DNA from: Solirubrobacteraceae bacterium
Lineage (GTDB): Bacteria > Actinomycetota > Thermoleophilia > Solirubrobacterales > Solirubrobacteraceae
Length of the DNA stretch: 32,195 nt
Assembly: GCA_029263125.1 (NCBI GenBank)
Contig: JAJCYD010000002.1
Coordinates: 1-32,195, forward strand
Direction: 5' to 3'
Within the stretch, counting starts at the first letter, position 1; every line of letters begins with the position of its first letter. This document shows positions 6,767-16,545 of this stretch, in pieces. The notes beneath the pieces were generated by a model, which worked only from the letters and a program-made list of their open reading frames with translations, ran no database searches and was not told where the DNA came from. A program made the position numbers and the translations under genes.

Positions 6767-7944
6767 GGCTGCTTCTCGGTGTCCTCGTCGACCACGAGAC
6801 CCTCGATGCCCGCCTTCAGCTCGATCTTTCGTCGCCGCTCGGGTATCAGGCCCTCGGGACGCAGCACCATCATGATGACCAGCAGGAATCCGAAGATCCC
6901 GAATGACAGCTCCGTGAGGTCGAAGTCCAGGCCGATCTTGCCGGGAACGTCGTTGAGCACGTCGGGGATCAGGCGGTTGTTGATGAACGACAGCGCGATC
7001 GCGCCGACGACGACGCCCCAGATCGAGCCCAGGCCGCCGAGGATGACCATCGCGAGCACGAAGATGGAGAACGAGAACTGAAACTGGTCGGCGTTGACCG
7101 TGTTGAGATAGGAGCCCAGGAAGGCGCCCGACACGCCGCCGAACGCCGCGCCCGTGCCGTAGGCCAGCAGCTTCGTCTTGACCTGTGGCACGCCCATGCT
7201 GACGGCCGCGACCTCGTCCTCGCGCAACGCGATCCAGGCACGGCCCAGGCGCGAGTCGCGCAGGCGGAAGTTCACGAACACCGCGATCAGCACGAGCACG
7301 AACGCCGTCCAGTACCACGGTCTGAGCTCCAGCGAGTTGAAGGTCTCAAGGAACGGCAGGTCGATCTTGTCGACCGGCGTAATGCCCTGACGGCCGGCGG
7401 TCAGCCGCGTGTCGAGGAACTTGATCTCGTCGCCGTTGATCGCGATTCGTCCGACGATCTCCCCGAAGGCCAGCGTCACGATCGCGATGTAGTCCCCGCG
7501 CAGGCGCAGGGTGGGCAGCCCAATCAGCATGCCCGCGATCGTCGTCGCGGCGATCGCCAGGACGATGATGATGAAGAAGTTGAAGTGCAGGCCGGGCAGC
7601 TGCGCCGCTGGACCGGCGACGAGGATGTGGACGCCCTCGCCGCCGTTGGCCGTGATGTGAAACAGCGACCCGAAGTAGCCCATCGTGTACGCCCCGATGG
7701 CGAAGAACGCCACATAGCCGAGGTCCAGCAGCCCGGCGAAGCCCACGATGATGTTCAGCCCGAGCGCCATCATCACGTAGGCGAGCGCGACCGTCGCGTC
7801 GTCGATGAAGCCGCCACCGCCGTCGACGAACAGCGGCAGCAGCCCGCCCGCGATCAGCGCTGCGGCGGTGATCCCGACGCGCACCCGGTGCGACAGCTCG
7901 AAGCGGTCGCGAAAGGACGGGCCGGCGGTCGAGGCGGCCCTCAT
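6763..7944 (-). CDS. livM: Branched-chain/hydrophobic amino-acid ABC transporter permease LivM
   Basis: A 393-residue integral membrane permease. The family hallmarks are present: LGLNIIVGFAGLLDLGYVAFFAIGAY near residue 70, LPTLRLRGDYIAIVTLAFGEI in the middle, the cytoplasmic EAA-like loop RAWIALREDEVAAVSMG, and AMVILGGLGSIWGVVVGA. After residue 355 there is a short hydrophilic tail (ERRRKIELKAG onward). The ATG at 7944 shares one base with the livH stop (TGATG). It forms the membrane channel with LivH. Confidence 0.95.
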   Translation of the reverse strand: MRAASTAGPSFRDRFELSHRVRVGITAAALIAGGLLPLFVDGGGGFIDDATVALAYVMMALGLNIIVGFAGLLDLGYVAFFAIGAYTMGYFGSLFHITANGGEGVHILVAGPAAQLPGLHFNFFIIIVLAIAATTIAGMLIGLPTLRLRGDYIAIVTLAFGEIVGRIAINGDEIKFLDTRLTAGRQGITPVDKIDLPFLETFNSLELRPWYWTAFVLVLIAVFVNFRLRDSRLGRAWIALREDEVAAVSMGVPQVKTKLLAYGTGAAFGGVSGAFLGSYLNTVNADQFQFSFSIFVLAMVILGGLGSIWGVVVGAIALSFINNRLIPDVLNDVPGKIGLDFDLTELSFGIFGFLLVIMMVLRPEGLIPERRRKIELKAGIEGLVVDEDTEKQP

Positions 7945-9002
7945 CAGCCGGCCTCGCGCGTCTGCTCGCCGAGCAGGCCGGAGGGCTTGAAGACCATGAT
8001 CAGCACGAGGTAGGCGAACACCACCGCGGGCGTCCACTGGCTGCCGATGCGGTTGTCGGAGAGCTGCTGGATGAAGCCGATGATCAGGCCGCCGAGCACG
8101 GCGCCACGGATGTTGCCGATGCCGCCCATCACCGCCGCCGTGAAGGCGATCAGCCCGGCGGTGAAGCCCTGGAAGAACCAGATCGTCGTCTGGTAGAGGG
8201 CGTAGATCAATCCGGCCGCGCCCGCCAGCAGGCCGCCGATCATGAACGTCGCCGAGATCGTCGTGTCGACGTTGATGCCCATCAGCCTCGCGGCATCGGG
8301 GTCCTGGGCCGTCGCGCGCATGGCCTTGCCCAGGCGGCTGCGACTGATGAAGATCGTCATCCCCAGCACGAGCGGGATCGTGACCGCGATCGCCAGCAGG
8401 TCACCCCGCGTGATGTTGACGCCCGCGATGCTGACCAGCAGCGCCTGCGAGTCGATGAGGTTGGGGATGCTCCTCTGCGATCCCCCGCGCCACAGCAGCC
8501 CGACGTTCAGCAGGATGAACGAGAAGCCGACGGCGGTGATCAAGGGCGCGAGCTTGGGCGCGTTGCGCAGCGGGCGGTAGGCGACCCGTTCGATCATCGT
8601 GTTCAGGGTGCCCAGCGCGAACATCGTGACCAGCAGCGTCAGCAGCAGTCCCGCCACGAGCCCGGGTATGCCGGTCGCGACGGTCAGGCCGATCGTCGAG
8701 AAGAAGCTGACCGACACGAACGAGCCGAGCATGAACACCTCGCCGTGGGCGAAGTTGATGAGCTCGACGATGCCGTAGACGAGCGTATAGCCGATCGCGA
8801 CGAGCGCCCAGATCGAGCCGTTGGACAGGCCGTCGACGAGGTTGTTGCCCAGGCGCGAGAGGTCGCCCTCCGTGCGCAGGTCGTGGAACGCGAACGCCAG
8901 CGGCATGATCAACAGCACGCCGATCAGCCCGTTTTGGGCGAGGAACCTACGCACCGAGCTCACGGCGCCCGACGTCGATGCAGGAAGACCTGCGGCTGCC
9001 AT
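7944..9002 (-). CDS. livH: Branched-chain/hydrophobic amino-acid ABC transporter permease LivH
   Basis: A 352-residue membrane permease. It carries the LivH hallmarks GLSNGSIWALVAIGYTLVYG, ELINFAHGEVFMLG, a GKAMRATAQDPDAARLMGI loop that would dock on the ATPases, and AAVMGGIGNIRGAVLGG. It is longer than the usual 290-310 residues because of an N-terminal extension with an extra hydrophobic segment (GVLLIMPLAFAF). The ATG at 9002 is well supported by an AGAGAGG ribosome-binding site about 9 nt upstream. It is separated from the binding-protein gene by 81 nt containing a strong hairpin. Confidence 0.94.
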   Translation of the reverse strand: MAAAGLPASTSGAVSSVRRFLAQNGLIGVLLIMPLAFAFHDLRTEGDLSRLGNNLVDGLSNGSIWALVAIGYTLVYGIVELINFAHGEVFMLGSFVSVSFFSTIGLTVATGIPGLVAGLLLTLLVTMFALGTLNTMIERVAYRPLRNAPKLAPLITAVGFSFILLNVGLLWRGGSQRSIPNLIDSQALLVSIAGVNITRGDLLAIAVTIPLVLGMTIFISRSRLGKAMRATAQDPDAARLMGINVDTTISATFMIGGLLAGAAGLIYALYQTTIWFFQGFTAGLIAFTAAVMGGIGNIRGAVLGGLIIGFIQQLSDNRIGSQWTPAVVFAYLVLIMVFKPSGLLGEQTREAG

Positions 9003-9034
9003 GCCTGGAGACCTCTCTGCCGTTTGCGGTCATA

Positions 9035-9069
9035 CATGTCCGGGGGCGGGCGACCTGCCCCCGGACATG
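9035..9069 (-). promoter_or_regulatory. Strong intercistronic stem-loop between livK and livH
   Basis: A perfect 13-bp inverted repeat: CATGTCCGGGGGC (9035-9047) and GCCCCCGGACATG (9057-9069) around a 9-nt loop. It lies between the stop of the substrate-binding protein gene and the livH ribosome-binding site. No U-run follows on the minus strand, so it is more likely an mRNA 3'-end stabiliser or partial attenuator than a full terminator. It would give more binding protein than permease. Confidence 0.7.
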
Positions 9070-9083
9070 CTGGTGGTAGTGCG

Positions 9084-10349
9084 CTAGACGTCCGCCTTGA
9101 CGGTCTCGAGGAAGACCTGCTCGCCGTCCTTGATCTCATAGACGCCGTAGTCGGTCAGCGTCGTGTCCCCGTTCTCGTCGATCGAGTAGGTGCCCAGCGG
9201 GCTCTCGCGATCCTTGGTGGCGAACAGCGCCTTGACGATGTCCTCGCGCGTGCCCGTGCCCGAGCGCTCGATCGCGTCGAGTGCCAGCGACATCGCCTCA
9301 TAGCCGTAGATCGAGTACGGGTTGGGGTTCTTCTCGCCGTACTCCTTCTCGTAGTCGGCGAAGAACTTGTTGCCGACCTCGCCGTAGCTGTCGGGTGACA
9401 GGGTCGCCACCGTGAGCTTGACCTTCTGGGCGACCTTCGCCGGCACGCCGCCCTCCTTCGGATCGAAGAACGCAGCCTCTGCCACGCCGTCGGGGCCGTA
9501 GAGCTTGGCGTTGGGCAGCGCCGCCTCGAAGTCCTTGTAGATCTGGACTCCGTTGTTGGACGTGATCCCCGCGTAGACGAAGCAGTCCGCGCCCTGGGAC
9601 TTGGCCCGCGACGCGACCGAACGGTAGTTCGCGGCCTTCGGATCGATGCCCTGGTTGAAGGCGAGGTTCAACGACTGGGCTTTCGCGGCGATCTCGATGT
9701 TGCGTGCCAGCCCTGCGCCGTAGACCTCCTTGTCGTTGGCCATCGCGACCTTCTCGCAGCCGTCCTTCTTCATGATCGTCGCCAGCGCCGCGCCCTGGAT
9801 GGTGTCCTTGGGCACGATCCGGACGTAGTTGCGGTACCCCGACGGGTAGTACTTCGTGGGCTCGCCCTTGTCGGCGCCCGGCGCGTCGGAGGTCAGTCCG
9901 ACGGCGGTGTTGGCCGGCGAGATCTGCGGCACCTTGGCCTCGCTGAGGATCGGGATCGAGATCGCGCTGGCGCCCGAGTTGAACTCGCCGATGACGGCCA
10001 CGACGCTGTCGTCCTGAGCGGCTGAGCGAGCATTGGCCGATACCTGCTCGGCCGTCCACTGCCCCGCCTGCGCGCTGGAGTCGTCCTTGGACTCGTACTT
10101 GATCGTGAACGGCCCGGCCTTGTTGCCGGCCTGCTTCAGCGCCAGCTTGATGCCGTTGACCAGGTCCGTGGTCTGCGGGCGCGCGGCGCCCTGCAGCGGC
10201 AGGCTCGAATACACCGTGAGGGTGCCGCCGGCGGGTGCACCGCTCGTGTCGCCGCTGGAGGCCGTGTCGTCGTCGTCGCCGCAGGCGGCCACGCCGATCG
10301 CCAGCGCCGACAGCAGCATGCCGATCGGGATTGCTCGATTCATGCGCAA
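9084..10349 (-). CDS. HAAT-family ABC transporter substrate-binding lipoprotein (LivJ/LivK-like), copy 1
   Basis: A 421-residue periplasmic-binding fold type I lipoprotein. The signal peptide ends in a lipobox (IGVAAC, Cys23), followed by an acidic/serine linker and then TLTVYSSLPLQGAARP, the first ligand-site loop of this subfamily. FNSGASAISIPILSEAKVPQISPANTA is the second conserved region. It delivers an amino acid to LivHMGF; the ligand is not assignable. A GAGGAGG lies 7 nt before TTG 10349 and 13 nt before ATG 10343, so TTG is the better-spaced start. A -10-like TAGCAT upstream suggests its own promoter in addition to read-through. Confidence 0.92.
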   Translation of the reverse strand: MRMNRAIPIGMLLSALAIGVAACGDDDDTASSGDTSGAPAGGTLTVYSSLPLQGAARPQTTDLVNGIKLALKQAGNKAGPFTIKYESKDDSSAQAGQWTAEQVSANARSAAQDDSVVAVIGEFNSGASAISIPILSEAKVPQISPANTAVGLTSDAPGADKGEPTKYYPSGYRNYVRIVPKDTIQGAALATIMKKDGCEKVAMANDKEVYGAGLARNIEIAAKAQSLNLAFNQGIDPKAANYRSVASRAKSQGADCFVYAGITSNNGVQIYKDFEAALPNAKLYGPDGVAEAAFFDPKEGGVPAKVAQKVKLTVATLSPDSYGEVGNKFFADYEKEYGEKNPNPYSIYGYEAMSLALDAIERSGTGTREDIVKALFATKDRESPLGTYSIDENGDTTLTDYGVYEIKDGEQVFLETVKADV

Positions 10350-10388
10350 GGTGTTCCCTCCTCGATGGGACTGAAGCAGATCGGCGCG

Positions 10389-10394
10389 ATGCTA
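10389..10394 (-). promoter_or_regulatory. Candidate -10 element for the first binding-protein gene
   Basis: TAGCAT in the 99-nt gap between the two binding-protein genes. It would give a leader of about 33 nt that includes the GAGGAGG ribosome-binding site. No clear -35 at 17-18 nt. Confidence 0.3.
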
Positions 10395-10448
10395 CACCCG
10401 TCAACTGGCTCAGGCGCACAACGGTGGCGGGCGTGCACGGCACCCGGC

Positions 10449-11684
10449 TCAGCGCTGGACATCGAGCACCTTGTCCAGCACGAGTCGCGAGTTGCGCAGC
10501 TTGTTGCCCGCGAAGCGCCTGAGGCTCGTGTCTCCATAGCGGTCGATCGAGTACGTGCCAAGCACCGAACGGCGATTTTCGATGTCGAAGAACTTGTTGA
10601 TGACCACCGCGCGCTTGTTGCCCTTCGTGCCCGCCGCGGCGATCGAGCTGAGGACTGCCTGCGTCGCCTCATAGGCCAGCAGGGCCTCGGGCGCGGGCCG
10701 GCGGCCGAACGTCGTCCGGAAGCGAGCCTCGAACGCCCCGGCGGTCGCGGGCAGCTCACGCGTCGGCAGCGCCGCCGTCGTGATCCGCATGCGTCGCTGG
10801 ACCTGCGGACGCAGCTCCTTGATGACCGCCTGGTCGGCGGCGGCGCCCGGCGCGAACAGCAGCATCTTCGTCGTCACGCCCGCGACGGCCCCGAAGATCC
10901 GTTCGGCGCCGGTGTCGCCGTCGCCGGCGAAGAGGAAGGCGTCGGCGCCGGTCGCGGCGACGTCGGCGGCATCGCGACCGAGGTCGCCCTTGCGAGCATC
11001 GATGCGACCCAGGTCGTCGACCGCGATGCCCTGGAGCTTGGCCGCCTTGGACACCTGATCGGCGATGCCGCCACCGACGAGCTCGCGGTCCCCGAGCATC
11101 GCGAGCGTCTTGACGCCTTCGTCCTTCATGTATCCCACGAGCGCCGAGGCCTGAACGTTGTCGGCCGGGACCATGCGCCCGAACGTGCGCTTGCCCGACG
11201 GGTAGAACCGCTCCGGCTCGCCGGTGCGCACGCCGCCGGGCCGGGTCAGGCCGTCGTAGGCGCTCGTCGGGCTGACCTGCAGGATGTCGCCTTCGTTGGT
11301 CAGTGGCAGCGACAGCGCGGTCGCCGCGGACTCGCGGTCACCGATGTAGGCGATCGTGTTGATGTCCCGGACCGCCTGGCGCGCGTTGTCGAGCACGCGA
11401 TCACTGGTCCACGTGCCCTCCTCGCGCGTGGAGGAGTCCAGCGAGACGTAGGTGACGTTCAGCTCGCCGGCCTTGCCGCCGGCGTCCTGGAGCGCGAGCT
11501 TGATCGCGTTGACCATGTCCTGCGAGCTCATGCGGTCCGAGCCGTGCATCGGCAGGCTCGAGTAGATCGTCACGGTGCGGCTGCCCTCCAGGGGACCGCC
11601 GTCTTGGGACTCGTCGGCGCCGCATCCCGCGAGGGCGAGCACCAGGGCGCTGGCGGCGCAGGCCAGGACGGCCCGGGGGCCCAT
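10449..11684 (-). CDS. HAAT-family ABC transporter substrate-binding lipoprotein, tandem paralogue (copy 2)
   Basis: A 411-residue lipoprotein with lipobox LALAGC (Cys21), clearly paralogous to the neighbouring binding protein. Shared landmarks include TIYSSLPMHG near the mature N-terminus, MVNAIKLALQDAG, a GEPERFYPSGKRTFGRMVP block matching GEPTKYYPSGYRNYVRIVP, and LGTYSIDRYGDTSL near the C-terminus. Ligand-loop residues differ (SLPMHGSDR against SLPLQGAAR; RESAATALSLP against FNSGASAISIP), so the bound ligand may differ. The ATG at 11684 follows the stop of the small upstream gene by 10 nt, with only a weak GGGAG-type ribosome-binding site. Confidence 0.9.
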   Translation of the reverse strand: MGPRAVLACAASALVLALAGCGADESQDGGPLEGSRTVTIYSSLPMHGSDRMSSQDMVNAIKLALQDAGGKAGELNVTYVSLDSSTREEGTWTSDRVLDNARQAVRDINTIAYIGDRESAATALSLPLTNEGDILQVSPTSAYDGLTRPGGVRTGEPERFYPSGKRTFGRMVPADNVQASALVGYMKDEGVKTLAMLGDRELVGGGIADQVSKAAKLQGIAVDDLGRIDARKGDLGRDAADVAATGADAFLFAGDGDTGAERIFGAVAGVTTKMLLFAPGAAADQAVIKELRPQVQRRMRITTAALPTRELPATAGAFEARFRTTFGRRPAPEALLAYEATQAVLSSIAAAGTKGNKRAVVINKFFDIENRRSVLGTYSIDRYGDTSLRRFAGNKLRNSRLVLDKVLDVQR

Positions 11685-11694
11685 CGTGTGAGCC

Positions 11695-11853
11695 CTACTC
11701 CCGGCCGGGCAGGTACGGCTTCAGGATCCGGCCCGTCGCTCCGACGGTGATGATCACCAAGGCGACCAGGAAGGCATCGAACCCGCTCGCGCCGATCGAC
11801 CACAGGATGACCCAGACGATGAGCGCGGCCGTGGTGGTGAGAACGAGACCCAT
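11695..11853 (-). CDS. Small (52-residue) two-helix membrane protein
   Basis: 52 residues consisting almost entirely of two hydrophobic helices (TTTAALIVWVILWSIGAS and DAFLVALVIITVGATG) and a short basic tail. It lies 13 nt after the trpA stop and 10 nt before the second binding-protein gene, so it bridges the trp and liv transcripts. A longer reading frame exists upstream but is a shadow of trpA. A TAGGCT ends 10 nt before the ATG at 11853. Such tiny membrane proteins are common in actinobacteria; I cannot assign a function. Confidence 0.55.
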   Translation of the reverse strand: MGLVLTTTAALIVWVILWSIGASGFDAFLVALVIITVGATGRILKPYLPGRE

Positions 11854-11866
11854 TGAGCGCGGCAGC

Positions 11867-12686
11867 CTAACGGATGAGACCGGCCGAAAGCTGCGCAACG
11901 AGGTCGCCGACGGCGGTTGCGGGAGCATCGGACTCTGCGGCGGCACGCACGAGCCGCGTCCCGACGATGACGCCGTCGGCTCCCGCGTCGGCGGCGGCAC
12001 ACGCCTGATCGGGCGCTGAGATGCCGAATCCGATCGCCACCGGCACCCGGGCGTGGGCCCGGACGCGGTCGAGGATCTCGCGGTATCCGCCGTCGCCGCC
12101 GGCTCGTTCGCCGGTCGTGCCGACGACCGAGACCGTGTACACGAAGCCGCGCGCCTGCTCGCCGATCGCGCGCAGGCGATCATCCGGCGTGGTCGGCGCG
12201 ACGAGCGGCACGAGGGCGACGCCATGCTCGTCGCACGCGGCGCGGATCTCCGTCGCCTCCTCCAGCGGCAGGTCGGGCACGATCAGGCCGCTGACGCCGG
12301 CCTTCGCGAGATCGCGCGCGAAGCCGTCCGGCGTCCGCGCGAGGACGAGGTTGACGTAGCACATGAGCACGACCGGCAGGCGACGAGACAACTCCTCGCC
12401 GACGCCGAGCACGTCGCCCATCCGGACTCCCGCGCGCAGCGCAGCGGTACCGGCGGCGTGGATCACCGGCCCGTCGGCCAGGGGGTCTGAGTAGGGGACG
12501 CCGAGCTCCACGAGATCGGCCCCGTTGTCGGCGCACGCGAGCCCGATGCTCAGCGACTGCGGCACGTCGGGGAAGCCGCCCATCAGGTAGGGCATCAGCG
12601 CCGCGCGGCCCTGCCGCGCGGCGAACGCCGTCGCGATCTGGTCCTCGCCGGTCGTGTGGACCTCGGGAACGCGATCCCTGGCCGGC

Positions 12687-12694
<8 letters not shown>
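11867..12694 (-). CDS. trpA: Tryptophan synthase alpha subunit
   Basis: A 275-residue TIM-barrel enzyme that cleaves indole-3-glycerol phosphate to indole and glyceraldehyde 3-phosphate. The catalytic pair is E63 in [11 protein letters not shown] and D74 in LADGP, with the spacing of Salmonella E49/D60. PYLMGGFPD and [14 protein letters not shown] (phosphate-binding region) are also conserved. The ATG at 12694 overlaps the trpB end by 8 nt. There are a few extra residues at the N-terminus compared with typical 265-270-residue homologues. It works as a complex with TrpB and is last of the trp genes. Confidence 0.96.
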
Positions 12695-13864
<1,170 letters not shown>

Positions 13865-13868
<4 letters not shown>

Positions 13869-14593
13869 GCGACCGCCTTCGGCTCGGGCTCGGGCGGGGC
13901 GCCTTCCTGCTCGCGGGCGGCGCGCGCCGCCTCGGCGGCCTGCGCGGCCAGCTCGTCCTCCGGGGCCCACGTCGCGCGGACCGCGCGAGCGAAGGCGATG
14001 AGCTTGTCGGGATCCTTGACGCCTGGTGAGGACTCCGTGCCGCTGGCGGCGTCGACGGCGAACGGCGCCGCGGTCTGGATCGCGGCGCCCACGTTGTCGG
14101 GGTTCAGCCCGCCGCTGAGGATCACCGGAGCGGTCAGATGGTGGCGGCGCACGAGCTCCCAGTCGATCGTCTGGCCGGTGCCGCCCGGAACGCCCTCGAC
14201 GTGCGCGTCGAGCAGGTGGAAGTCGCCGTGGAACGCCGCCGCGGCCTGCAGCGTGGCCTTCGAACGCACGCGCGAGGCCTTGATGACCTTCGCACCGGTC
14301 CGCCGCGCCACCTCGTTGCAGAAGGCAGGGCCCTCGTCGCCGTGCAGCTGGACCATCGATAGGCCACAGGACTGCACGGTCGCGTCGATCTCCTCGAAGC
14401 TGGCGTTGACGAAGACCCCGGTCAGCGCGACCGTCCGCCGCAGCGACGCCGCGATGCGCTGCGCCTCGTCGAGCTCGCAGCGGCGCGGCGAGCCGGGCCA
14501 GAAGATCATCCCCAGCGCCCAGGCGCCTGCCTCGGCGGCCCGGTGGGCGTCGTCGAGGTTCGTGATCCCGCAGTGCTTGATGCGCGTGGGCAT
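13865..14593 (-). CDS. trpF: Phosphoribosylanthranilate isomerase
   Basis: A 242-residue enzyme that isomerises phosphoribosylanthranilate to CdRP. The catalytic cysteine is C8 in IKHCGITN and the catalytic aspartate is D129 in [15 protein letters not shown] and [10 protein letters not shown] complete the barrel motifs. About 35 residues beyond the family core ([20 protein letters not shown] then a proline/glutamate tail) form an unusual charged extension. The ATG at 14593 has no Shine-Dalgarno sequence, but TACGAT stands 7 nt upstream, suggesting an internal leaderless promoter for trpF-B-A. Many actinobacteria lack trpF and use PriA instead. Confidence 0.94.
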
Positions 14594-14600
14594 GCGCCCA

Positions 14601-14606
14601 ATCGTA
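14601..14606 (-). promoter_or_regulatory. Candidate internal -10 element before trpF
   Basis: TACGAT, then 7 nt, then the trpF ATG, in the 39-nt gap after the protease gene. It could drive trpFBA separately from the upstream genes. Confidence 0.4.
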
Positions 14607-14632
14607 GTGGCGCGCCCGCGGTGCCCAGCCTG

Positions 14633-15754
14633 CTAGCGGGCGCCGTCGCCCGGCCGCCGGCCGAGGGTGACGGTGATCGTCTTCTTGTCGTCCCCGCGCA
14701 GCACCTCGATCTCCACCTTGTCGCCGGGTCGCTTCACCGTGATCAGCTGCGCGATGTCGTTGCTGGTCTTGACCCGCTTGCCGTCGATCGCGCGAATGAT
14801 GTCGCCGCCGACCGCGACCGTCTCCCCGCCGACGGACGTGCGGCGGCTTCCGGCGCGGATCCCGGCGCTTGCTGCGGGGCCGCCGGCCTCGACGGTCTGC
14901 ACGAGGGCGCCGTCGTCGGCGGGGAGGTCGAGCCTGTCGAGCCCGTTGTCGATCGTGCGCGTGCCGACGCCGAGAAAGGCGCGCTGGATCGAGCCGTCCT
15001 TTCGCAGCCGGGGGATCACCTCCTTGAGCGTGTCGACGGGCACCGCGAAGCCGATGCCGAGGTTGCCGCCGCTGGACCCCGGCTCGATCTGGGAGTTGAC
15101 GCCGATGATCCTGCCGAGCGCGTCGAGCAGCGGACCGCCCGAGTTGCCCGGGTTGATCGCCGCGTCGGTCTGCAGGGCGTTGCCGATCGTGAATCCCTTC
15201 TGCAATGACGGGATGTCGCGTTTGGTCGCCGAGATCACGCCCGTCGTCAGGGTCCGCTCCAGACCGAACGGGTTACCGATCGCCAGCGCCTGGTCGCCGA
15301 CCTCGACGTCCTTGGAGGACCCGAGCTCCAGGGCGTGCAGGTCCAGTTCGTCGGGGTCGACGAGCAGCAGCGCGAGATCGGTCGACGGGTCCGCCCCGGC
15401 GACCTTCGCCGTGGCGATCTTCTGGTCGCTGAACTTCACCGTGACGCGCTTGGCATCGCCCACGACGTGCGCGTTGGTGACCAGCGAGCCGCCGCGGCCG
15501 ATGACGAACCCCGAGCCCGTCGAGATCCCGGTGCGCCCGCCTTCGGAGATGCGCGCGCGGATGAAGACGACGCCCGGCGCATCGCGCTTGTAGATCGTCC
15601 GCGGGCTGAGCGCCCCCTTCTGCGGGTTGGCGGGGGCGACCCCAGCCGAGTCGACCGTCCTGTCGTCGCCACCTGGGTCGACGAGCAGCAGCACGACGGC
15701 GACGAGGATGCCGCCGAAGAGCGCCGCGAGAAAGGAGCTCAGCGCCTGTGGCAT
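14633..15754 (-). CDS. HtrA/DegP-type membrane-anchored serine protease with PDZ domain
   Basis: 373 residues: a short cytoplasmic N-terminus, one membrane helix (about 9-25), a linker, a trypsin-like domain and a C-terminal PDZ domain. The catalytic triad is intact: H96 in TNAHVV, D126 in PSTDLALL and S205 in [10 protein letters not shown]. The PDZ region begins near residue 270 (FLGVGTRT) and includes [12 protein letters not shown]. The likely role is extracytoplasmic protein quality control. It is placed between trpC and trpF, and its ATG at 15754 shares a base with the trpC stop (TGATG); a GTG one codon earlier would overlap as GTGA. There is no obvious reason for its place in a trp operon. 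Confidence 0.9.
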   Translation of the reverse strand: MPQALSSFLAALFGGILVAVVLLLVDPGGDDRTVDSAGVAPANPQKGALSPRTIYKRDAPGVVFIRARISEGGRTGISTGSGFVIGRGGSLVTNAHVVGDAKRVTVKFSDQKIATAKVAGADPSTDLALLLVDPDELDLHALELGSSKDVEVGDQALAIGNPFGLERTLTTGVISATKRDIPSLQKGFTIGNALQTDAAINPGNSGGPLLDALGRIIGVNSQIEPGSSGGNLGIGFAVPVDTLKEVIPRLRKDGSIQRAFLGVGTRTIDNGLDRLDLPADDGALVQTVEAGGPAASAGIRAGSRRTSVGGETVAVGGDIIRAIDGKRVKTSNDIAQLITVKRPGDKVEIEVLRGDDKKTITVTLGRRPGDGAR

Positions 15755-16545
15755 CACACACCGCCCTCGACGCCGGTCAGCGCGCGCAGCGCGGACTCCG
15801 GATCCGGCGCGCGCATCAGCGACTCGCCGACGAGGACGCCGTCGACGCCGACGCGCTCGAGCTCGTCGAGTTGCTCGCGCGTGTGAAAGCCCGACTCCGA
15901 GACGACGATCTTGCCGGCCGGAATGTCGGCGAGCAACTCGAAGGTGCGCTGGATGTCGACGCTGAAATCGGAGAGGTCGCGGTTGTTGATGCCGATGACA
16001 TCGGCATCGATGACCTCCAACGCGAGCGCGAGCTCGCTCTCGGAGTGCACCTCGACGACCACGTCGAGGTCCAGGCCGGCGGCCTCGCCGTGCAACTGCG
16101 CCAAGTCGTCGGCGTCCAGCGCGGCGACGATCAGCAGGATCGCGTCCGCGCCGGCGGCCGCGGACTCATACACCTGGTAGCCGTCCACGATGAAGTCCTT
16201 GCGCAGGATCGGCAGCGTGGACGCGGCGCGCGCGGCGCGCAGGTCGTCGAGCGAGCCGCCGAAGTGACGCCCCTCGGTGAGGACCGACAGGGCGGCGGCG
16301 CCGCCGCGCTCGTAGGCCCCGACGATGTCGGCGACCGTCGCTCCCTCGCGGATCTCCCCGGCCGACGGGGAGCGGCGCTTGTGCTCGGCGATCACCGAGA
16401 CGCCGGGCAGCGTCAGGGCCTCGCAGAACGGGCGGTCGTCGCCGCGGCCCTCGAGCGCACTCTGCAGCGTCGACAGCGGGATCTCGCGGCGGCGGCGGCG
16501 CACGTCGTCGCGCGTGCCGGCCACGATGCGTTCGAGCACGTTCAT
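15754..16545 (-). CDS. trpC: Indole-3-glycerol phosphate synthase
   Basis: A 263-residue TIM-barrel enzyme converting CdRP to indole-3-glycerol phosphate. Catalytic residues are visible as E54 and K56 in IAEHKRRSPS and K116 in LRKDFIVD; VVEVHSESE, GINNRDL and VSESGF supply further active-site and phosphate-binding groups. The ATG at 16545 overlaps the trpD stop as ATGA. The open frame continues far upstream inside trpD, but only this start gives the family's usual length. Confidence 0.96.
   Translation of the reverse strand: MNVLERIVAGTRDDVRRRRREIPLSTLQSALEGRGDDRPFCEALTLPGVSVIAEHKRRSPSAGEIREGATVADIVGAYERGGAAALSVLTEGRHFGGSLDDLRAARAASTLPILRKDFIVDGYQVYESAAAGADAILLIVAALDADDLAQLHGEAAGLDLDVVVEVHSESELALALEVIDADVIGINNRDLSDFSVDIQRTFELLADIPAGKIVVSESGFHTREQLDELERVGVDGVLVGESLMRAPDPESALRALTGVEGGV

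Noticed and set aside
11854-12225. Extension of the 52-residue membrane protein to 176 codons
   Set aside because: The extra N-terminal part is an out-of-frame reading of trpA, low in complexity and rich in Arg/Ser/Ala.
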